A DNA stretch of 64,000 bases from Paracoccaceae bacterium (GCA_020637675.1 JACKKD010000003.1:558001-622000); one strand, 5' to 3'. Positions 8,738 to 18,190 are shown, numbered from the stretch's first letter. The notes: a model not told the origin generated them from the sequence alone. Program-made: numbers and translations.

Positions 8738-9861
8738 CTGACGACGCGATCCCAGAGCCCGACCGTGTGGAGGGCGCCCCCCATCCGCGCGACACGGTCC
8801 GGCTTTTCGGGCAGGAAGCGGCGGAGATGACGTTCCTCGATGCCTATGCCGCCGGGCGGCTCCATCACGCCTGGCTCCTGACCGGCCCCCTCGGCGTCGG
8901 CAAGGCGACGCTCGCGTGGCGGATCGCGCGGTTTCTCCTCGCCACGCCGGAAGACGGGGGCGGCGGCCTCTTCGGCGGCGCGCCCGACACGCCTGATACG
9001 CTTGATATCGACCCCGCCCATGGCGTGGCCCGCCGCCTCCATGCGGGCTCCGAAGGCCGCCTCTTCGTCCTCCGCCGCGCCTGGGACGAGGACAAGAGGC
9101 GGTTGAAGACGGTGATTACCGTAGACGAGGTGCGCCGGCTCGCAGGCTTCCTGCACCTCTCCGCACCCGACGGCGGGCGGCGCGCCGTGATCGTCGATCC
9201 GGCAGACGAGATGAACACGGCGGCCGCCAACGCGCTGCTGAAGATGCTGGAGGAGCCGCCCCCCGGCGTGACCTTCCTTCTTGTCAGCCACCAGCCCTCG
9301 CGGCTCTTGCCGACGATCCGCTCGCGCTGCCGCGAACTCAGGCTCTCTCCCGTCTCGCCGGCCGATCTTTCGGCCGCCATCGCCGCGGCGGGCGCGTCAA
9401 GCGAAGACGGGGCCGGCCTCGCGGTGCTGGCAGGCGGTTCGGTGGGCGAGGCGATCCGGCTTGTCAATCTCGACGGGTTGCAGACCTACGCTGCCATCGT
9501 CGCCTTGTTCGCCACACTCCCCCGTCTCGACCGGCCCGCGGCCATCCGGCTGGCCGAAAGTGCCGCGCAACGGGGCGCGGAGGAGCGGCTCGATCTTCTC
9601 CTCGCGCTCATGGACCTCTTCCTTGCGCGCCTCGCCCGCGCCGGGGCGCTGGGCCACGCCGGCGCCGAGGCGGCGCCTGGAGAGGCCGCGCTTCTGGCCC
9701 GGCTCGCGCCCGACGCGGCAGCCGGGCGCCGCTGGGCAGGACTGCAGCACGGCCTTGGCGCGCGCGCCCGCCACGGCCGCGCGGTGAACCTCGACCCGGC
9801 CGCGCTGGTCCTCGACATGGTGCTGAAGATCGACGAGGCTGCGCGCGAAGGCGCGCTCTGA
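8734..9861 (+). CDS. holB: DNA polymerase III subunit delta'
   Basis: 375 residues, the clamp-loader delta' subunit. It has an AAA+ fold with Walker A GPLGVGKAT (51-59) and sensor-like segments including ANALLKMLEEPPPG, diagnostic of HolB. The SRC element after SHQPSRLLPTIRS is typical of clamp-loader subunits. Translation probably starts at TTG 8734, overlapping the tmk stop, because the following residues (PEPDRVEGAPHPR) belong to the conserved N-terminus. Delta' joins tau and delta in loading the beta clamp. Confidence 0.93.
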   Translation: MTDDAIPEPDRVEGAPHPRDTVRLFGQEAAEMTFLDAYAAGRLHHAWLLTGPLGVGKATLAWRIARFLLATPEDGGGGLFGGAPDTPDTLDIDPAHGVARRLHAGSEGRLFVLRRAWDEDKRRLKTVITVDEVRRLAGFLHLSAPDGGRRAVIVDPADEMNTAAANALLKMLEEPPPGVTFLLVSHQPSRLLPTIRSRCRELRLSPVSPADLSAAIAAAGASSEDGAGLAVLAGGSVGEAIRLVNLDGLQTYAAIVALFATLPRLDRPAAIRLAESAAQRGAEERLDLLLALMDLFLARLARAGALGHAGAEAAPGEAALLARLAPDAAAGRRWAGLQHGLGARARHGRAVNLDPAALVLDMVLKIDEAAREGAL

Positions 9862-9925
9862 CGCCTCGCGCAGCCGGTTGGTAGAGGCGATTTTCATTGC
9901 CGGAAAAACACGCTAAGGCAGGCGC

Positions 9926-10723
9926 ATGACGAGCCCGCCGCAGATCACCGACAGCCACTGTCACCTCGATTTTCCCGAATTCTCGGGTCAATTGGCCGAC
10001 ATCGTCGCCCGGGCCACGGCGGCCGGCGTGCACCGCATGGTGACGATCTGCACCCGGCTCGCGAACGAGGCCATCGTTCGCGCCATCGCCGAGGCGCACG
10101 AGGGCATCTACTACGCAGCCGGCATCCACCCGATGCGGGCAGCCGAAGATCCGCCGGTGACGGTGGACGCGCTGCTCGCGCTCTCGCGGCATCCGAAGTT
10201 CGTCGGCATCGGCGAAACCGGACTCGACTATCACTACACCGCCGAAAGCGCCGCGCTGCAGCAGGCGTCGCTGCGCGTCCATGTCGCTGCCGCGCGGGAG
10301 ACGGGCCTGCCGCTCATCATTCATGCCCGCGCCGCGGACGACGACATGGCGCGCATCCTGACCGAGGAATACCGAGCCGGTGCCTTTTCCTGTGTCATGC
10401 ACTGCTTTTCCTCGGGGGCGGAGCTGGCACGGGAGGCGCTCGACCTCGGCTTCTATCTCTCCATGTCCGGGATCGCCACCTTCCCGAAAAGCCAGGAGTT
10501 GCGCGACATCTTCGCCGCGGCGCCGGTCGACCGCATCCTTCTCGAAACCGACGCGCCCTATCTCGCGCCGCCCCCGCATCGCGGCAGACGCAACGAGCCG
10601 GCCTATACCGCCCACACCGCCCGCGTCGGCGCGGAGCTGTTCGGCCTTTCCTACGAGGAATTCGCCGCCGTGACGGAGGCGAACTTCGACAGGCTCTTCA
10701 GCCGCGCGGCGAGGAAGGCCTGA
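9926..10723 (+). CDS. TatD-family metal-dependent hydrolase
   Basis: 265 residues of the TatD deoxyribonuclease/YcfH family. Conserved metal ligands are visible: HCHLD at the N-terminus, the GETGLDYH motif in the middle, IIHARAADDD, HCFSSG, and LLETDAPYLAP near the C-terminus. The fold is an amidohydrolase TIM barrel, probably with 3'-5' nuclease activity. It directly follows holB and is followed after one base by the MBL hydrolase gene, the order found in many Rhodobacteraceae. Confidence 0.93.
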   Translation: MTSPPQITDSHCHLDFPEFSGQLADIVARATAAGVHRMVTICTRLANEAIVRAIAEAHEGIYYAAGIHPMRAAEDPPVTVDALLALSRHPKFVGIGETGLDYHYTAESAALQQASLRVHVAAARETGLPLIIHARAADDDMARILTEEYRAGAFSCVMHCFSSGAELAREALDLGFYLSMSGIATFPKSQELRDIFAAAPVDRILLETDAPYLAPPPHRGRRNEPAYTAHTARVGAELFGLSYEEFAAVTEANFDRLFSRAARKA

Positions 10724-10724
10724 C

Positions 10725-11525
10725 ATGGCGCGGCTCAGGTTCACCATCCTCGGCTGCGGGTCTTCCGGCGGGGTGCCTCGCATCGGCAACATCTGGGGCG
10801 CCTGCGACCCGACGAACCCGAAGAACCGCCGCACCCGCTGCTCGCTCCTGATCGAGCGCTTCGAGGGGGAGGGCGCCACCCGCGTCCTGATCGACACCTC
10901 GCCGGACATGCGCGAACAACTCATCCGCGAAGCCGTCCCCGGACTCGACGCCGTCTTCTACACGCATTCCCACGCCGATCATGTGAACGGCATCGACGAT
11001 CTGCGCCAGATCGTCTTTCTCACGCACAGACGGGTGCCGGTCTGGGCCAGCGGCGAAACCCAGAACGAACTGATCTCCCGCTTCGGCTATGCCTTCGTGC
11101 AGCCCGACGGCTCCTCCTACCCTCCGATCTGCGATCTTCACACGATCCGCGGCCCGGCGACGGTGGAAGGAGCCGGCGGCGCGATCACGCTCGACCCGTT
11201 CGAGGTGGATCACGGCGACATCGACGCGCTCGGCTTCCGGATTGGCGATCTCGTCTACCTTCCGGACGCGCTGAAGATCCCCGAGCCGGTCTGGCAGAAC
11301 CACCTCGCGGGGGTCGACTGCTGGATCGTCGACGCGCTTCGCCGGACGCCGCACCCGACGCACGCGCACCTCGCGCTGGCGCTCGACTGGATCGCCCGCG
11401 CGAAGCCCCGCCGCGGTATCCTCACCAACATGCATGTCGACCTCGACCACGCGACAGTCGAGGCGGAGACGCCCGCCTACGTCAGTGCCGCCTACGACGG
11501 GATGGTGCTGGACTACGAGGTCTGA
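10725..11525 (+). CDS. MBL-fold metallohydrolase (PhnP-like)
   Basis: 266 residues. The metallo-beta-lactamase signature THSHADH (80-86) supplies the metal ligands. The N-terminal GCGSSGGVPRIG and the C30/C39 region resemble PhnP-type cyclic phosphodiesterases. Further ligands are likely in DHGDIDALGFR and the C-terminal NMHVDLDH. It may cleave a cyclic phosphodiester, but its substrate is not shown by the sequence. The start is one base after the TatD stop. Confidence 0.85.
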   Translation: MARLRFTILGCGSSGGVPRIGNIWGACDPTNPKNRRTRCSLLIERFEGEGATRVLIDTSPDMREQLIREAVPGLDAVFYTHSHADHVNGIDDLRQIVFLTHRRVPVWASGETQNELISRFGYAFVQPDGSSYPPICDLHTIRGPATVEGAGGAITLDPFEVDHGDIDALGFRIGDLVYLPDALKIPEPVWQNHLAGVDCWIVDALRRTPHPTHAHLALALDWIARAKPRRGILTNMHVDLDHATVEAETPAYVSAAYDGMVLDYEV

Positions 11526-11529
11526 TCCC

Positions 11530-12471
11530 TTGGGCCTGCCGCTCTCGGCGCTTCTCGACGTCACCCTGCCGGTCTTCCTGGTACTCGGCTTCGGCTACCT
11601 CGCGGTGCGGCTCGGGTTGTTCTCGGATGCGGGCGTCGAGGGGCTGATGAAGTTCTCGCAGGGCTTCGCGATCCCCTGCCTTCTCTTTCGCGCGATCTCC
11701 ACGCTCGATCTTGGCCAGACCTTCCAGTGGCCGCTCCTCCTGTCGTTCTACAGTGGCGCGACGGCGGGATTCCTCGCCGGGCTTCTCGGCGCGCGGTTCC
11801 TCTTCGGCCGCCCCTGGCAGGACGCGGTGGCGATCGGCTTCTGCGGCCTCTTCTCGAACTCGCTCCTCCTCGGCCTGCCGATCACCGAACGCGCCTACGG
11901 GGCGGATGCGCTCGATGCGAACTACGCGATCATCGCGGTGCATTCGCCCTATTGCTACGCGCTCGGAATCACCGTGATGGAAGTCGTCCGCCATTCCGGC
12001 CGCGGCGTTCTCTCGACCGTCGGTGCGGTCTTTTCGGGAATGCTCCGCAACCCGCTCATCATCGGCATCGCCGCAGGTTTCGCCGTCAACCTCTCGGGCG
12101 CGGCACTGCCGTCGGTCCTGACCGAGGCGCTCGATCTCATGGTGCGCGCCGCGCTTCCCGCGGCGCTCTTCGGGCTCGGCGGGGTGCTTGTCCGCTACCG
12201 GCCCGAGGGCGACCTCCTGACGGTGTTTTTCGTCTGCGGGATCTCGCTTGTCATCCATCCCGCGATCACCTGGGGTCTGGGGCAGGCGATGGACCTCGGC
12301 CAGGCGCCGTTCCGTTCGGCGGTGGTGACGGCAGCGATGGCGCCCGGGGTCAACGCCTATCTCTTCGCCAACATGTATGGCGTGGCCAAGCGGGTCGCCG
12401 CGACGACCGTCCTCGTGGCGACGGCGCTCTCGGTTCTGACCGTCTCGGCCTGGCTCGCGGCCCTCGGCTGA
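11530..12471 (+). CDS. AEC-family transporter
   Basis: About 313 residues with roughly ten hydrophobic segments, matching the auxin efflux carrier (AEC) family. The first segment (LLDVTLPVFLVLGFGYLAVR) and the motif GLFSNSLLLGLPI are characteristic. TTG 11530 is the best start, four bases after the preceding stop; the longer frame upstream overlaps the MBL gene and looks non-coding. Bacterial members often carry organic acids such as malate or malonate, but the substrate here is unknown. Confidence 0.88.
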   Translation: MGLPLSALLDVTLPVFLVLGFGYLAVRLGLFSDAGVEGLMKFSQGFAIPCLLFRAISTLDLGQTFQWPLLLSFYSGATAGFLAGLLGARFLFGRPWQDAVAIGFCGLFSNSLLLGLPITERAYGADALDANYAIIAVHSPYCYALGITVMEVVRHSGRGVLSTVGAVFSGMLRNPLIIGIAAGFAVNLSGAALPSVLTEALDLMVRAALPAALFGLGGVLVRYRPEGDLLTVFFVCGISLVIHPAITWGLGQAMDLGQAPFRSAVVTAAMAPGVNAYLFANMYGVAKRVAATTVLVATALSVLTVSAWLAALG

Positions 12472-12481
12472 GGGCGGGCGG

Positions 12482-13696
12482 TCAGGTGGGGCTCATCCCC
12501 CGCAACCGCTCGGACCGGCGGCGGAGAAGTTCGACCGTTGTAAGCAAGACGACCGAGAAGGCGACCAGCACCGCGGCGACCGCGAGGATGGTGGGCGAGA
12601 TCTGCTCGCGCAGGCCCGTGAACATCTGCCAGGGCAGTGTCTTCTGCGAGGCCGAGCCGACGAAGAGCACCACGACCACCTCGTCGAACGAGGTGATGAA
12701 GGCGAACAGCGCGCCCGAGATCACGCCCGGCATGATGAGCGGCATCTGGACCTTGAAGAACGTCCGGACCGGCCCCGCGCCCATGTTCGCCGCCGCCCGC
12801 GTCAGTGACCGGTCGAATCCCACGAGCGTGGCGGTGACGGTGATGATGACGAAGGGGATGCCCAGCACCGAGTGGGCAAGGACGACCTTGATGTAGCCGG
12901 AGATGTCCTTCGAGAGGCCGACGGTATCCTCCATCCATATCCCGAGCTTGGAGTAGAAGAAGAACATCCCTGTCGCAGAGATGATCAGGGGCACGATCAT
13001 CGGCGAGATCAGGATCGCCATGATCGCGCGGCGGCCCGGAACATGGCTCTGGCTGAGCCCGATCGCGGCGAGCGTGCCGAGCGAGACCGAGATGATGGTG
13101 GCGAGAGGCGCGATGATGAAGGAGTTCTTCAGCGGCCGCGTCCAGTCCGGGTTGCTGAGAAAGTCCCTGAAATGCTTCAGAGAGTAACCCTCCGGGTCGA
13201 GCGCCAGCATCTTCGGCGTGAAGGTGAAGAAGTTCTCCGCGTTGAAGGCGAGCGGCAGCACGATGATGATCGGGGCAATCAGGAAGAAGAAGATCAGCCC
13301 GCAGATCACCCGGAAGCTGTTGTGCCAGAGAACCTCGCCCGCAGTCGCATAGACCGGGACGCCGGCGCGATAGGCGCCGGTCGCAAGCCAGTAGGCGATC
13401 CACGACAGGACCAGTCCGATGAGAATGCCCGCAACCCCGCCGGCCACGCCGCCAATTGCGGCGCCAAGGGCCGCGAAGACGACGGCTGCGCCGATCCGCC
13501 CGGCCGTTCGCTGCGGCACGAAGGCCGCGAGCACGAAGGCGAGCGCGGCGGCAACGGCGGCGCCACCCGCGATGCCCGCGGGAACGTTGCCCTTCGCCGT
13601 ACCGACGACGTAACCGACGAGTGCCCCCGCCAACGCCATGACCGGGAGGGTGAAGCCCATGAGGCTCGGTTTGGGGATATCCGGAGCAATGTTCAT
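12482..13696 (-). CDS. ABC transporter permease (PotC-like) with N-terminal membrane extension
   Basis: 404 residues. From about residue 128 it is a normal PotC-type inner-membrane permease with six helices and the EAA loop (RAAANMGAGPVRTFFKVQMPLIMPG). The first ~125 residues form an extra Gly/Ala-rich region with three or four hydrophobic segments that ordinary PotC proteins lack. It is the last gene of a four-gene minus-strand importer operon, starting four bases after the partner permease. Likely substrates are polyamines or related cations, judged only from the family. Confidence 0.9.
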   Translation of the reverse strand: MNIAPDIPKPSLMGFTLPVMALAGALVGYVVGTAKGNVPAGIAGGAAVAAALAFVLAAFVPQRTAGRIGAAVVFAALGAAIGGVAGGVAGILIGLVLSWIAYWLATGAYRAGVPVYATAGEVLWHNSFRVICGLIFFFLIAPIIIVLPLAFNAENFFTFTPKMLALDPEGYSLKHFRDFLSNPDWTRPLKNSFIIAPLATIISVSLGTLAAIGLSQSHVPGRRAIMAILISPMIVPLIISATGMFFFYSKLGIWMEDTVGLSKDISGYIKVVLAHSVLGIPFVIITVTATLVGFDRSLTRAAANMGAGPVRTFFKVQMPLIMPGVISGALFAFITSFDEVVVVLFVGSASQKTLPWQMFTGLREQISPTILAVAAVLVAFSVVLLTTVELLRRRSERLRGMSPT

Positions 13697-13700
13697 GGCG

Positions 13701-15335
13701 TCACCCGAGCTTCACGTTGTCGATGCCGACGATCTTGTCGTAGGTGTAGTAGAGCAGGAGCACCACGCCGAGAAGGATGGCCCCCAGCGCCGCGGCCAGG
13801 CCCCAGTTCAGCGACGACGATATGTGGAACGCGATCCGGTTCGAGATGAAGACGCCCTGCGTGCCGCCCACGAGTTCCGGCGTGATGTAGTAGCCGATCG
13901 CGAGGATGAAGACGAGGATCGAGCCGGCGCCGATGCCGGGAACCGACTGTGGGAAGTAGACCCGCCAGAAGGCCGTCCAAGGCGTCGCGCCAAGCGACCT
14001 GGCCGCACGCAGATAGGTGGGCGGCACCGTCTTCATGACCGAGTAGAGCGGCAGGATCATGAACGGTAGGAGAATATGGGTCATCGCGATGATCGTGCCC
14101 ATCTGGTTGTTGATCATGACGAGCCGGTTCCCGTCGTCGACGATCCTGAGCCAGACGAGAATGTCGTTGATCACGCCCTGCTGCTGCAACAGTACCTTCC
14201 ATGCCGAGGTCCGCACCAGAAGCGAGGTCCAGAACGGCAGGAGCACGAGGATCATCAGCAGGTTCGACGTGGAGGCGCGCAGGTTCGCCAGAAGCCAGGC
14301 CACCGGATAGCCGAGCACAAGGCAGGAGACGGTGATGAGGAGCGACATCCACATCGTGCGTGCGAAGAGCTTGATGTAGATCCGCTCCTCCGGCGGGCGC
14401 ACCGCGATGCCGTCCGCGCCCTTCTCGAGGTCGACGGCGTTCAGGAAGTAGCCGGCCGTGTATGGCGCGCTGTAGGCCTTGATCGTTTCCCAGGTGCTGA
14501 CCGCGCCCCAGCCCGTGTCCATGTCGAGGAACGCGTCCTTGTAGGAAAAGCTGTCGCCGGCAATGGCGGTCGAGGTTGCGGCGATCAACGTGGCCTGGGC
14601 AGAGGGCAGGGCCGCGGAGGCCGGGTCGGGGTTGGCGCCGAGGTCCTGGGACAGCGCGTCGTAGAACACGCGCCACGGCTTCGTCGTGGCCGGATTCTTG
14701 CCCGCGCCCTGCACGTCCTTCACGAACACCTGGTAGGCATGTGCCGTGAGGGGCAGGGCTTCGTCGATCCCGTCGCGCATCCGGAAGGCGGGCTGCTTGC
14801 CGGCCCTGTCGGCGTCCCAGGCCGCTTCGGCGGCAAGCCATTCGTCGGTGCCGAAGATCGTCGCCCAGGTCTCCCCCTCCTTCCAGGCCGGATCGAGTTC
14901 GACGAGCCGATCCTGGAAATCCTTCCCGATCTTGTCGGCGCCGCGCCCAGAGGAACGAAACAGTGATGACACGCCGGGGTTCTCGTAGTTCAGGCGGGTG
15001 CCGAGACGGGTGTGCTGCTTCAACTCGGCGGCCACCTGCAAGTCCACGGAAAGGGCCCGGAACACCTGCTCGCCCGGCGCCTCGTCCGATGCCTGATCCC
15101 AGGCCTTGAGCGCCTGCACCGTGTTGGGAAGCGTGTCGCCGACGATCTGGTTCTCGACCGAGCGGAACAGCATGTCGGCGATCGGCAGGATGAAGGTGAA
15201 GAGCACGAAGATCAGCAGCGGCGCGATCAGCGCGAGCGCCCTGAGCTTCTGGCGGCGAAGCGCGCGCGTGAGGCTCTTCTTCAGCGGTGTCCCGTCGGCG
15301 GCCTTCATCGGGCTGGCTTGGGTGGTGTCGCTCAT
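13701..15335 (-). CDS. ABC transporter permease (PotB-like) with large periplasmic loop
   Basis: 544 residues. I start it at 15335, where GGGGGA precedes the ATG; the longer frame adds an unlikely 18 residues. Helix 1 is near residues 33-55, then about 230 mostly polar residues precede helix 2 (LLITVSCLVLGYPVAWLLANL). The remaining core and the EAA loop (RAARSLGATPWTAFWRVYFPQSVPG) are standard PotB/HisM type. The inserted loop should face the periplasm and could contact the binding protein. Neighbours supply the partner permease, binding protein and ATPase. Confidence 0.92.
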   Translation of the reverse strand: MSDTTQASPMKAADGTPLKKSLTRALRRQKLRALALIAPLLIFVLFTFILPIADMLFRSVENQIVGDTLPNTVQALKAWDQASDEAPGEQVFRALSVDLQVAAELKQHTRLGTRLNYENPGVSSLFRSSGRGADKIGKDFQDRLVELDPAWKEGETWATIFGTDEWLAAEAAWDADRAGKQPAFRMRDGIDEALPLTAHAYQVFVKDVQGAGKNPATTKPWRVFYDALSQDLGANPDPASAALPSAQATLIAATSTAIAGDSFSYKDAFLDMDTGWGAVSTWETIKAYSAPYTAGYFLNAVDLEKGADGIAVRPPEERIYIKLFARTMWMSLLITVSCLVLGYPVAWLLANLRASTSNLLMILVLLPFWTSLLVRTSAWKVLLQQQGVINDILVWLRIVDDGNRLVMINNQMGTIIAMTHILLPFMILPLYSVMKTVPPTYLRAARSLGATPWTAFWRVYFPQSVPGIGAGSILVFILAIGYYITPELVGGTQGVFISNRIAFHISSSLNWGLAAALGAILLGVVLLLYYTYDKIVGIDNVKLG

Positions 15336-15402
15336 CTGTCCCCCGTCGGAGCTGCGGAAGGTCGCGGTCGGAATGCCGTGCAAAGTCACAAACGAATGGG
15401 GT

Positions 15403-15428
15403 GGAAGGGACCCGTCCGGGTCCCTTCC
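15403..15428 (-). terminator. Strong hairpin between binding-protein and permease genes
   Basis: A perfect 11-bp stem (15403-15413 with 15418-15428) and a 4-base loop lie just after the solute-binding-protein stop. No U-tract follows, so it more likely protects the 3' end of the binding-protein message or attenuates readthrough than terminates fully. Confidence 0.6.
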
Positions 15429-15440
15429 GGTCTTATGCCA

Positions 15441-16541
15441 TTATTGCGCGAGCCACGCTTGGAACTTGGCGTCCAGATCGTCGCGATGGTCGGCCCACCA
15501 CGGGAAGTCCATCATCACGACGTTGGTGGCGTTGGCCGGGTCGGTCGGCATGTGCGGGGCCATGTCGATGCCGAGTTCCTGATGCTTGCCGACGAGCGGC
15601 GCGGAGGATTTCCGGGCCGGGCCGTAGGAAATGAACTTGGCCTGATCGGCAAGGCGCTGCGTGTCGGTGGCGAAGAAGAGGAAGTCCTTCACCGCCTGCA
15701 GCCGGTCCTCGGGCAGGCCAGTCGGGATGATCCAGCCGTCGAGGTCGTAGATCTGGGCATCCCAGAGCATCGACACCGGCTGTTTCTGCTCCGCGATCAC
15801 CGAGAACAGGCGACCGTTGTAGGTGCTTCCGATCACGACCTCGCCATCGGCCAGAAGCTGCGGGGTTTCGGCGCCGGCCGTCCACCACACGACCTGATCC
15901 TTGATCGAGTCGAGCTTCTTGAAGGCGCGATCCACGCCCTCGTCGGTGCCGAGCACGTTGTAGATCTCCTCCTTCGCCACGCCGTCGCACAGGAGCGCCC
16001 ATTCCATGTTGTATAGCGGACCCTTGTAGAGGCTGCGCTTGCCGGGGAACTTCGTCGTGTCGAACACGTCGCAGACCGAGGTCGGCGTCGCGCCGTTCCA
16101 TTCGGCCACGTCGTTGCGGTAGCCGAAGGTGATCGAATAGACGATCTGCGGGATGAAGCACTCCGAGAGGAGCAGGTCGCCGAAGTCGTCGCTGGCGGAG
16201 GTGCCATCCGGGGCGGGCGCGAGCATGGTGTCGAAGTCGACTTCCATCGCCAGGCCCTCGTCGCACAGACGCATCGCGTCGGCGATGGTCACGTCCACCA
16301 GATCCCAGGTGAGGTTGCCGGCCTCGTTCATCGCCCGCAGCTTGGCGACGGCTTCACTGGAGCTTTCGTCCCAGACGACCGACACGTCGGGATGTGCGGC
16401 CACGTAGGGTTCCACATAGGCCTTGAGCTGCGAGTTCTGGTAGGCGCCGCCCCAGGACACGAACGTCAGGTCGATGGCCGACGCCGAGCCGGCCGCCAGC
16501 GTCAGAGCCGTGGTTGCAAGAAAGGCTGAACAAAGTTTCAT
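15441..16541 (-). CDS. ABC transporter substrate-binding protein (PotD-like)
   Basis: 366 residues. The start at 16541 gives a clean signal peptide (MKLCSAFLATTALTLAAGSASA) and follows a GGGAG-containing leader; the upstream extension is discarded. The mature N-terminus FVSWGGAYQNSQ is typical of PotD/PotF-type extracellular solute-binding proteins. Two internal Cys pairs (CDEG/CFIP, CDVF/CDG) could form disulfides. It delivers the ligand to the adjacent permeases. Polyamine binding is plausible from the family but the binding residues cannot be judged without alignment. Confidence 0.9.
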   Translation of the reverse strand: MKLCSAFLATTALTLAAGSASAIDLTFVSWGGAYQNSQLKAYVEPYVAAHPDVSVVWDESSSEAVAKLRAMNEAGNLTWDLVDVTIADAMRLCDEGLAMEVDFDTMLAPAPDGTSASDDFGDLLLSECFIPQIVYSITFGYRNDVAEWNGATPTSVCDVFDTTKFPGKRSLYKGPLYNMEWALLCDGVAKEEIYNVLGTDEGVDRAFKKLDSIKDQVVWWTAGAETPQLLADGEVVIGSTYNGRLFSVIAEQKQPVSMLWDAQIYDLDGWIIPTGLPEDRLQAVKDFLFFATDTQRLADQAKFISYGPARKSSAPLVGKHQELGIDMAPHMPTDPANATNVVMMDFPWWADHRDDLDAKFQAWLAQ

Positions 16542-16618
16542 GAGGTGACTCCCTATTGTTCCCGTGTCGTTTGGTTGGTCCGCGCCACGGGACAGGTCGC
16601 GGGCCAAGTTCCGTCGGC

Positions 16619-17722
16619 TCAGGCGTCGAGCGCCCGACAATCCGAGGGCAGCCAGCCGATCTCGATCTGCTGTCCGGGCTGGAGGCGCTTCTGGTCGGGG
16701 GCGTTTCGGGTCTTGACGACGAAGTCGTCGTTTCCGGCGACGCGCAGTCGCGTTCGGAAGATGTCGCCCATGTAGATGAACTCCAGCACCTCGGCCTTGA
16801 GTGTATGGGCACCGGGCTGCAGGCGTGCCTTGTTGAACTCCACCCGCTCGGGCCGGATCGAGACGCGCGTACGCTCGCCGGCCCTGGAGACGTTCACCGG
16901 CTTGGCGTCGATCAGCTCGCCATCGTCGAGCCTGACCACGGCGACATCGCCGCGGATTTCCTGCACGACGCCGAGAAGCGTGTTGTTCTCGCCGATGAAC
17001 TGCGCAACGAAACTGTTCGTCGGCTCTTCGTACAGCACCGCAGGCGGGGCAAGCTGCTGGATTCGGCCATCGTTGAAGACCGCGATGTTATCGGACATCG
17101 TCAGCGCCTCGGTCTGGTCGTGGGTGACATAGACGGTGGTGATGCCAAGGTGGTGCGCAAGCCGCGTGATCTCGAACTGCATGTGCTCGCGCAGTTGCTT
17201 GTCGAGCGCGCCAAGGGGTTCGTCCATCAGCACGAGCTCTGGCTCGAACACCAGCGCGCGGGCGAGCGCGACGCGCTGCTGCTGGCCACCGGACATCTGC
17301 GCCGGGCGGCGCCCCCCGAAGGCGCCCATCTGCACCATGTCGAGCGCCCGCTTGACCTTGGCGTCGCGTTCGGACTTGCCGAGCCCGCGCACTTCGAGCG
17401 GAAACGCAAGGTTCTCGGCCACGGTCATGTGCGGGAAAAGCGCGTAGTTCTGGAACACCATCCCGATGCCACGCTTGTGCGGCGGGATGCGGTTGATCGG
17501 TCGCCCGTTCAGCTTGATCTCGCCATGGGTGGCGGTCTCGAACCCGGCCAGCATCATCAGGCAGGTGGTCTTGCCGGACCCGGAAGGCCCAAGCATCGTC
17601 AGGAATTCGCCTTTGGCGATCGACAGGTTCAGGTCTTTGACGACCAGATTTTCCCCGTCATAGCTTTTCTGGACATGCTCAAACGCAACAAATGCGGCGT
17701 TTCCGCCGGTGCGTGCATCCAT
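16619..17722 (-). CDS. ABC transporter ATP-binding protein (PotA-like)
   Basis: 367 residues, first gene of the importer operon. Walker A GPSGSGKT lies at 45-52, the signature is MSGGQQQRVALARAL, Walker B LVLMDEPLGALD, and the switch histidine is in VYVTHDQTEA. The C-terminal ~130 residues form a TOBE regulatory domain (SIRPERVEF). This is the standard architecture of polyamine/iron/spermidine importers. The order ATPase, binding protein, permease, permease is common for PotABCD-like systems in this group. Confidence 0.95.
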   Translation of the reverse strand: MDARTGGNAAFVAFEHVQKSYDGENLVVKDLNLSIAKGEFLTMLGPSGSGKTTCLMMLAGFETATHGEIKLNGRPINRIPPHKRGIGMVFQNYALFPHMTVAENLAFPLEVRGLGKSERDAKVKRALDMVQMGAFGGRRPAQMSGGQQQRVALARALVFEPELVLMDEPLGALDKQLREHMQFEITRLAHHLGITTVYVTHDQTEALTMSDNIAVFNDGRIQQLAPPAVLYEEPTNSFVAQFIGENNTLLGVVQEIRGDVAVVRLDDGELIDAKPVNVSRAGERTRVSIRPERVEFNKARLQPGAHTLKAEVLEFIYMGDIFRTRLRVAGNDDFVVKTRNAPDQKRLQPGQQIEIGWLPSDCRALDA

Positions 17723-17929
17723 CTATTCGGGCTCCCCGTGTGTTCTTATGAGTCTTTGCTACCCGCTGAGCAGACTTAAGCGGAAGCGACCCTCGATTTC
17801 AACCCGTTGTTTCCGACGGGCCTTGGCCGCGGACATTGCGCAGAACCGGGCGTCGATCAGGGTCGAAAAGCGGCGCTAACTGGACGAGATGCGACAAGGC
17901 TTCCCGCCACCTGCCTTGCGGGACAGATA

Positions 17930-18175
17930 TCAGCCGCCTGTCATGTAGGGCATGAGAACCACCTCGCTCTCCGGACGGATCTCGGTGAACCAGGCCTCCC
18001 GGTAGATCACTCCGTCGAGCGAAAGGGAGACGCCGCGCGCGATCTGCGGGGCAAGGCCCGGATAGGTCTCGACGAGGCGGTCAAGAAGCTCCTTGAACGT
18101 CCTCGCCTCCACCTCAACCTCGGTCTGCCCCTCGGCGGCCTGCCGAAGCGAGCCCCAGAGCCGGACCTTCACCAT
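17930..18175 (-). CDS. MoaD/ThiS-like sulfur carrier
   Basis: 81 residues with a ubiquitin-like fold pattern (VKVRLWGSLRQAA, LDGVIYREAWFTEIRPESEVVLMPYMTGG) and the essential C-terminal Gly-Gly. In MoaD this tail is thiocarboxylated and donates sulfur for molybdopterin dithiolene formation. It lies 15 bases downstream of the molybdopterin-binding hydroxylase subunit, so it is the last gene of that operon. No MoaE, MoaC or MoeB is seen nearby. It may serve cofactor supply for this enzyme, or be an accessory carrier with another partner. Confidence 0.85.
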   Translation of the reverse strand: MVKVRLWGSLRQAAEGQTEVEVEARTFKELLDRLVETYPGLAPQIARGVSLSLDGVIYREAWFTEIRPESEVVLMPYMTGG

Positions 18176-18190
18176 CTCACGCCCCCCGCG

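Noticed and set aside
17895..17922. Overlapping inverted repeats (CAAGGC/GCCTTG and CCCGC/GCGGG) after the MoaD-like gene
   Set aside because: The two stems exclude each other, are short and lack a U-tract; too weak to call a terminator.
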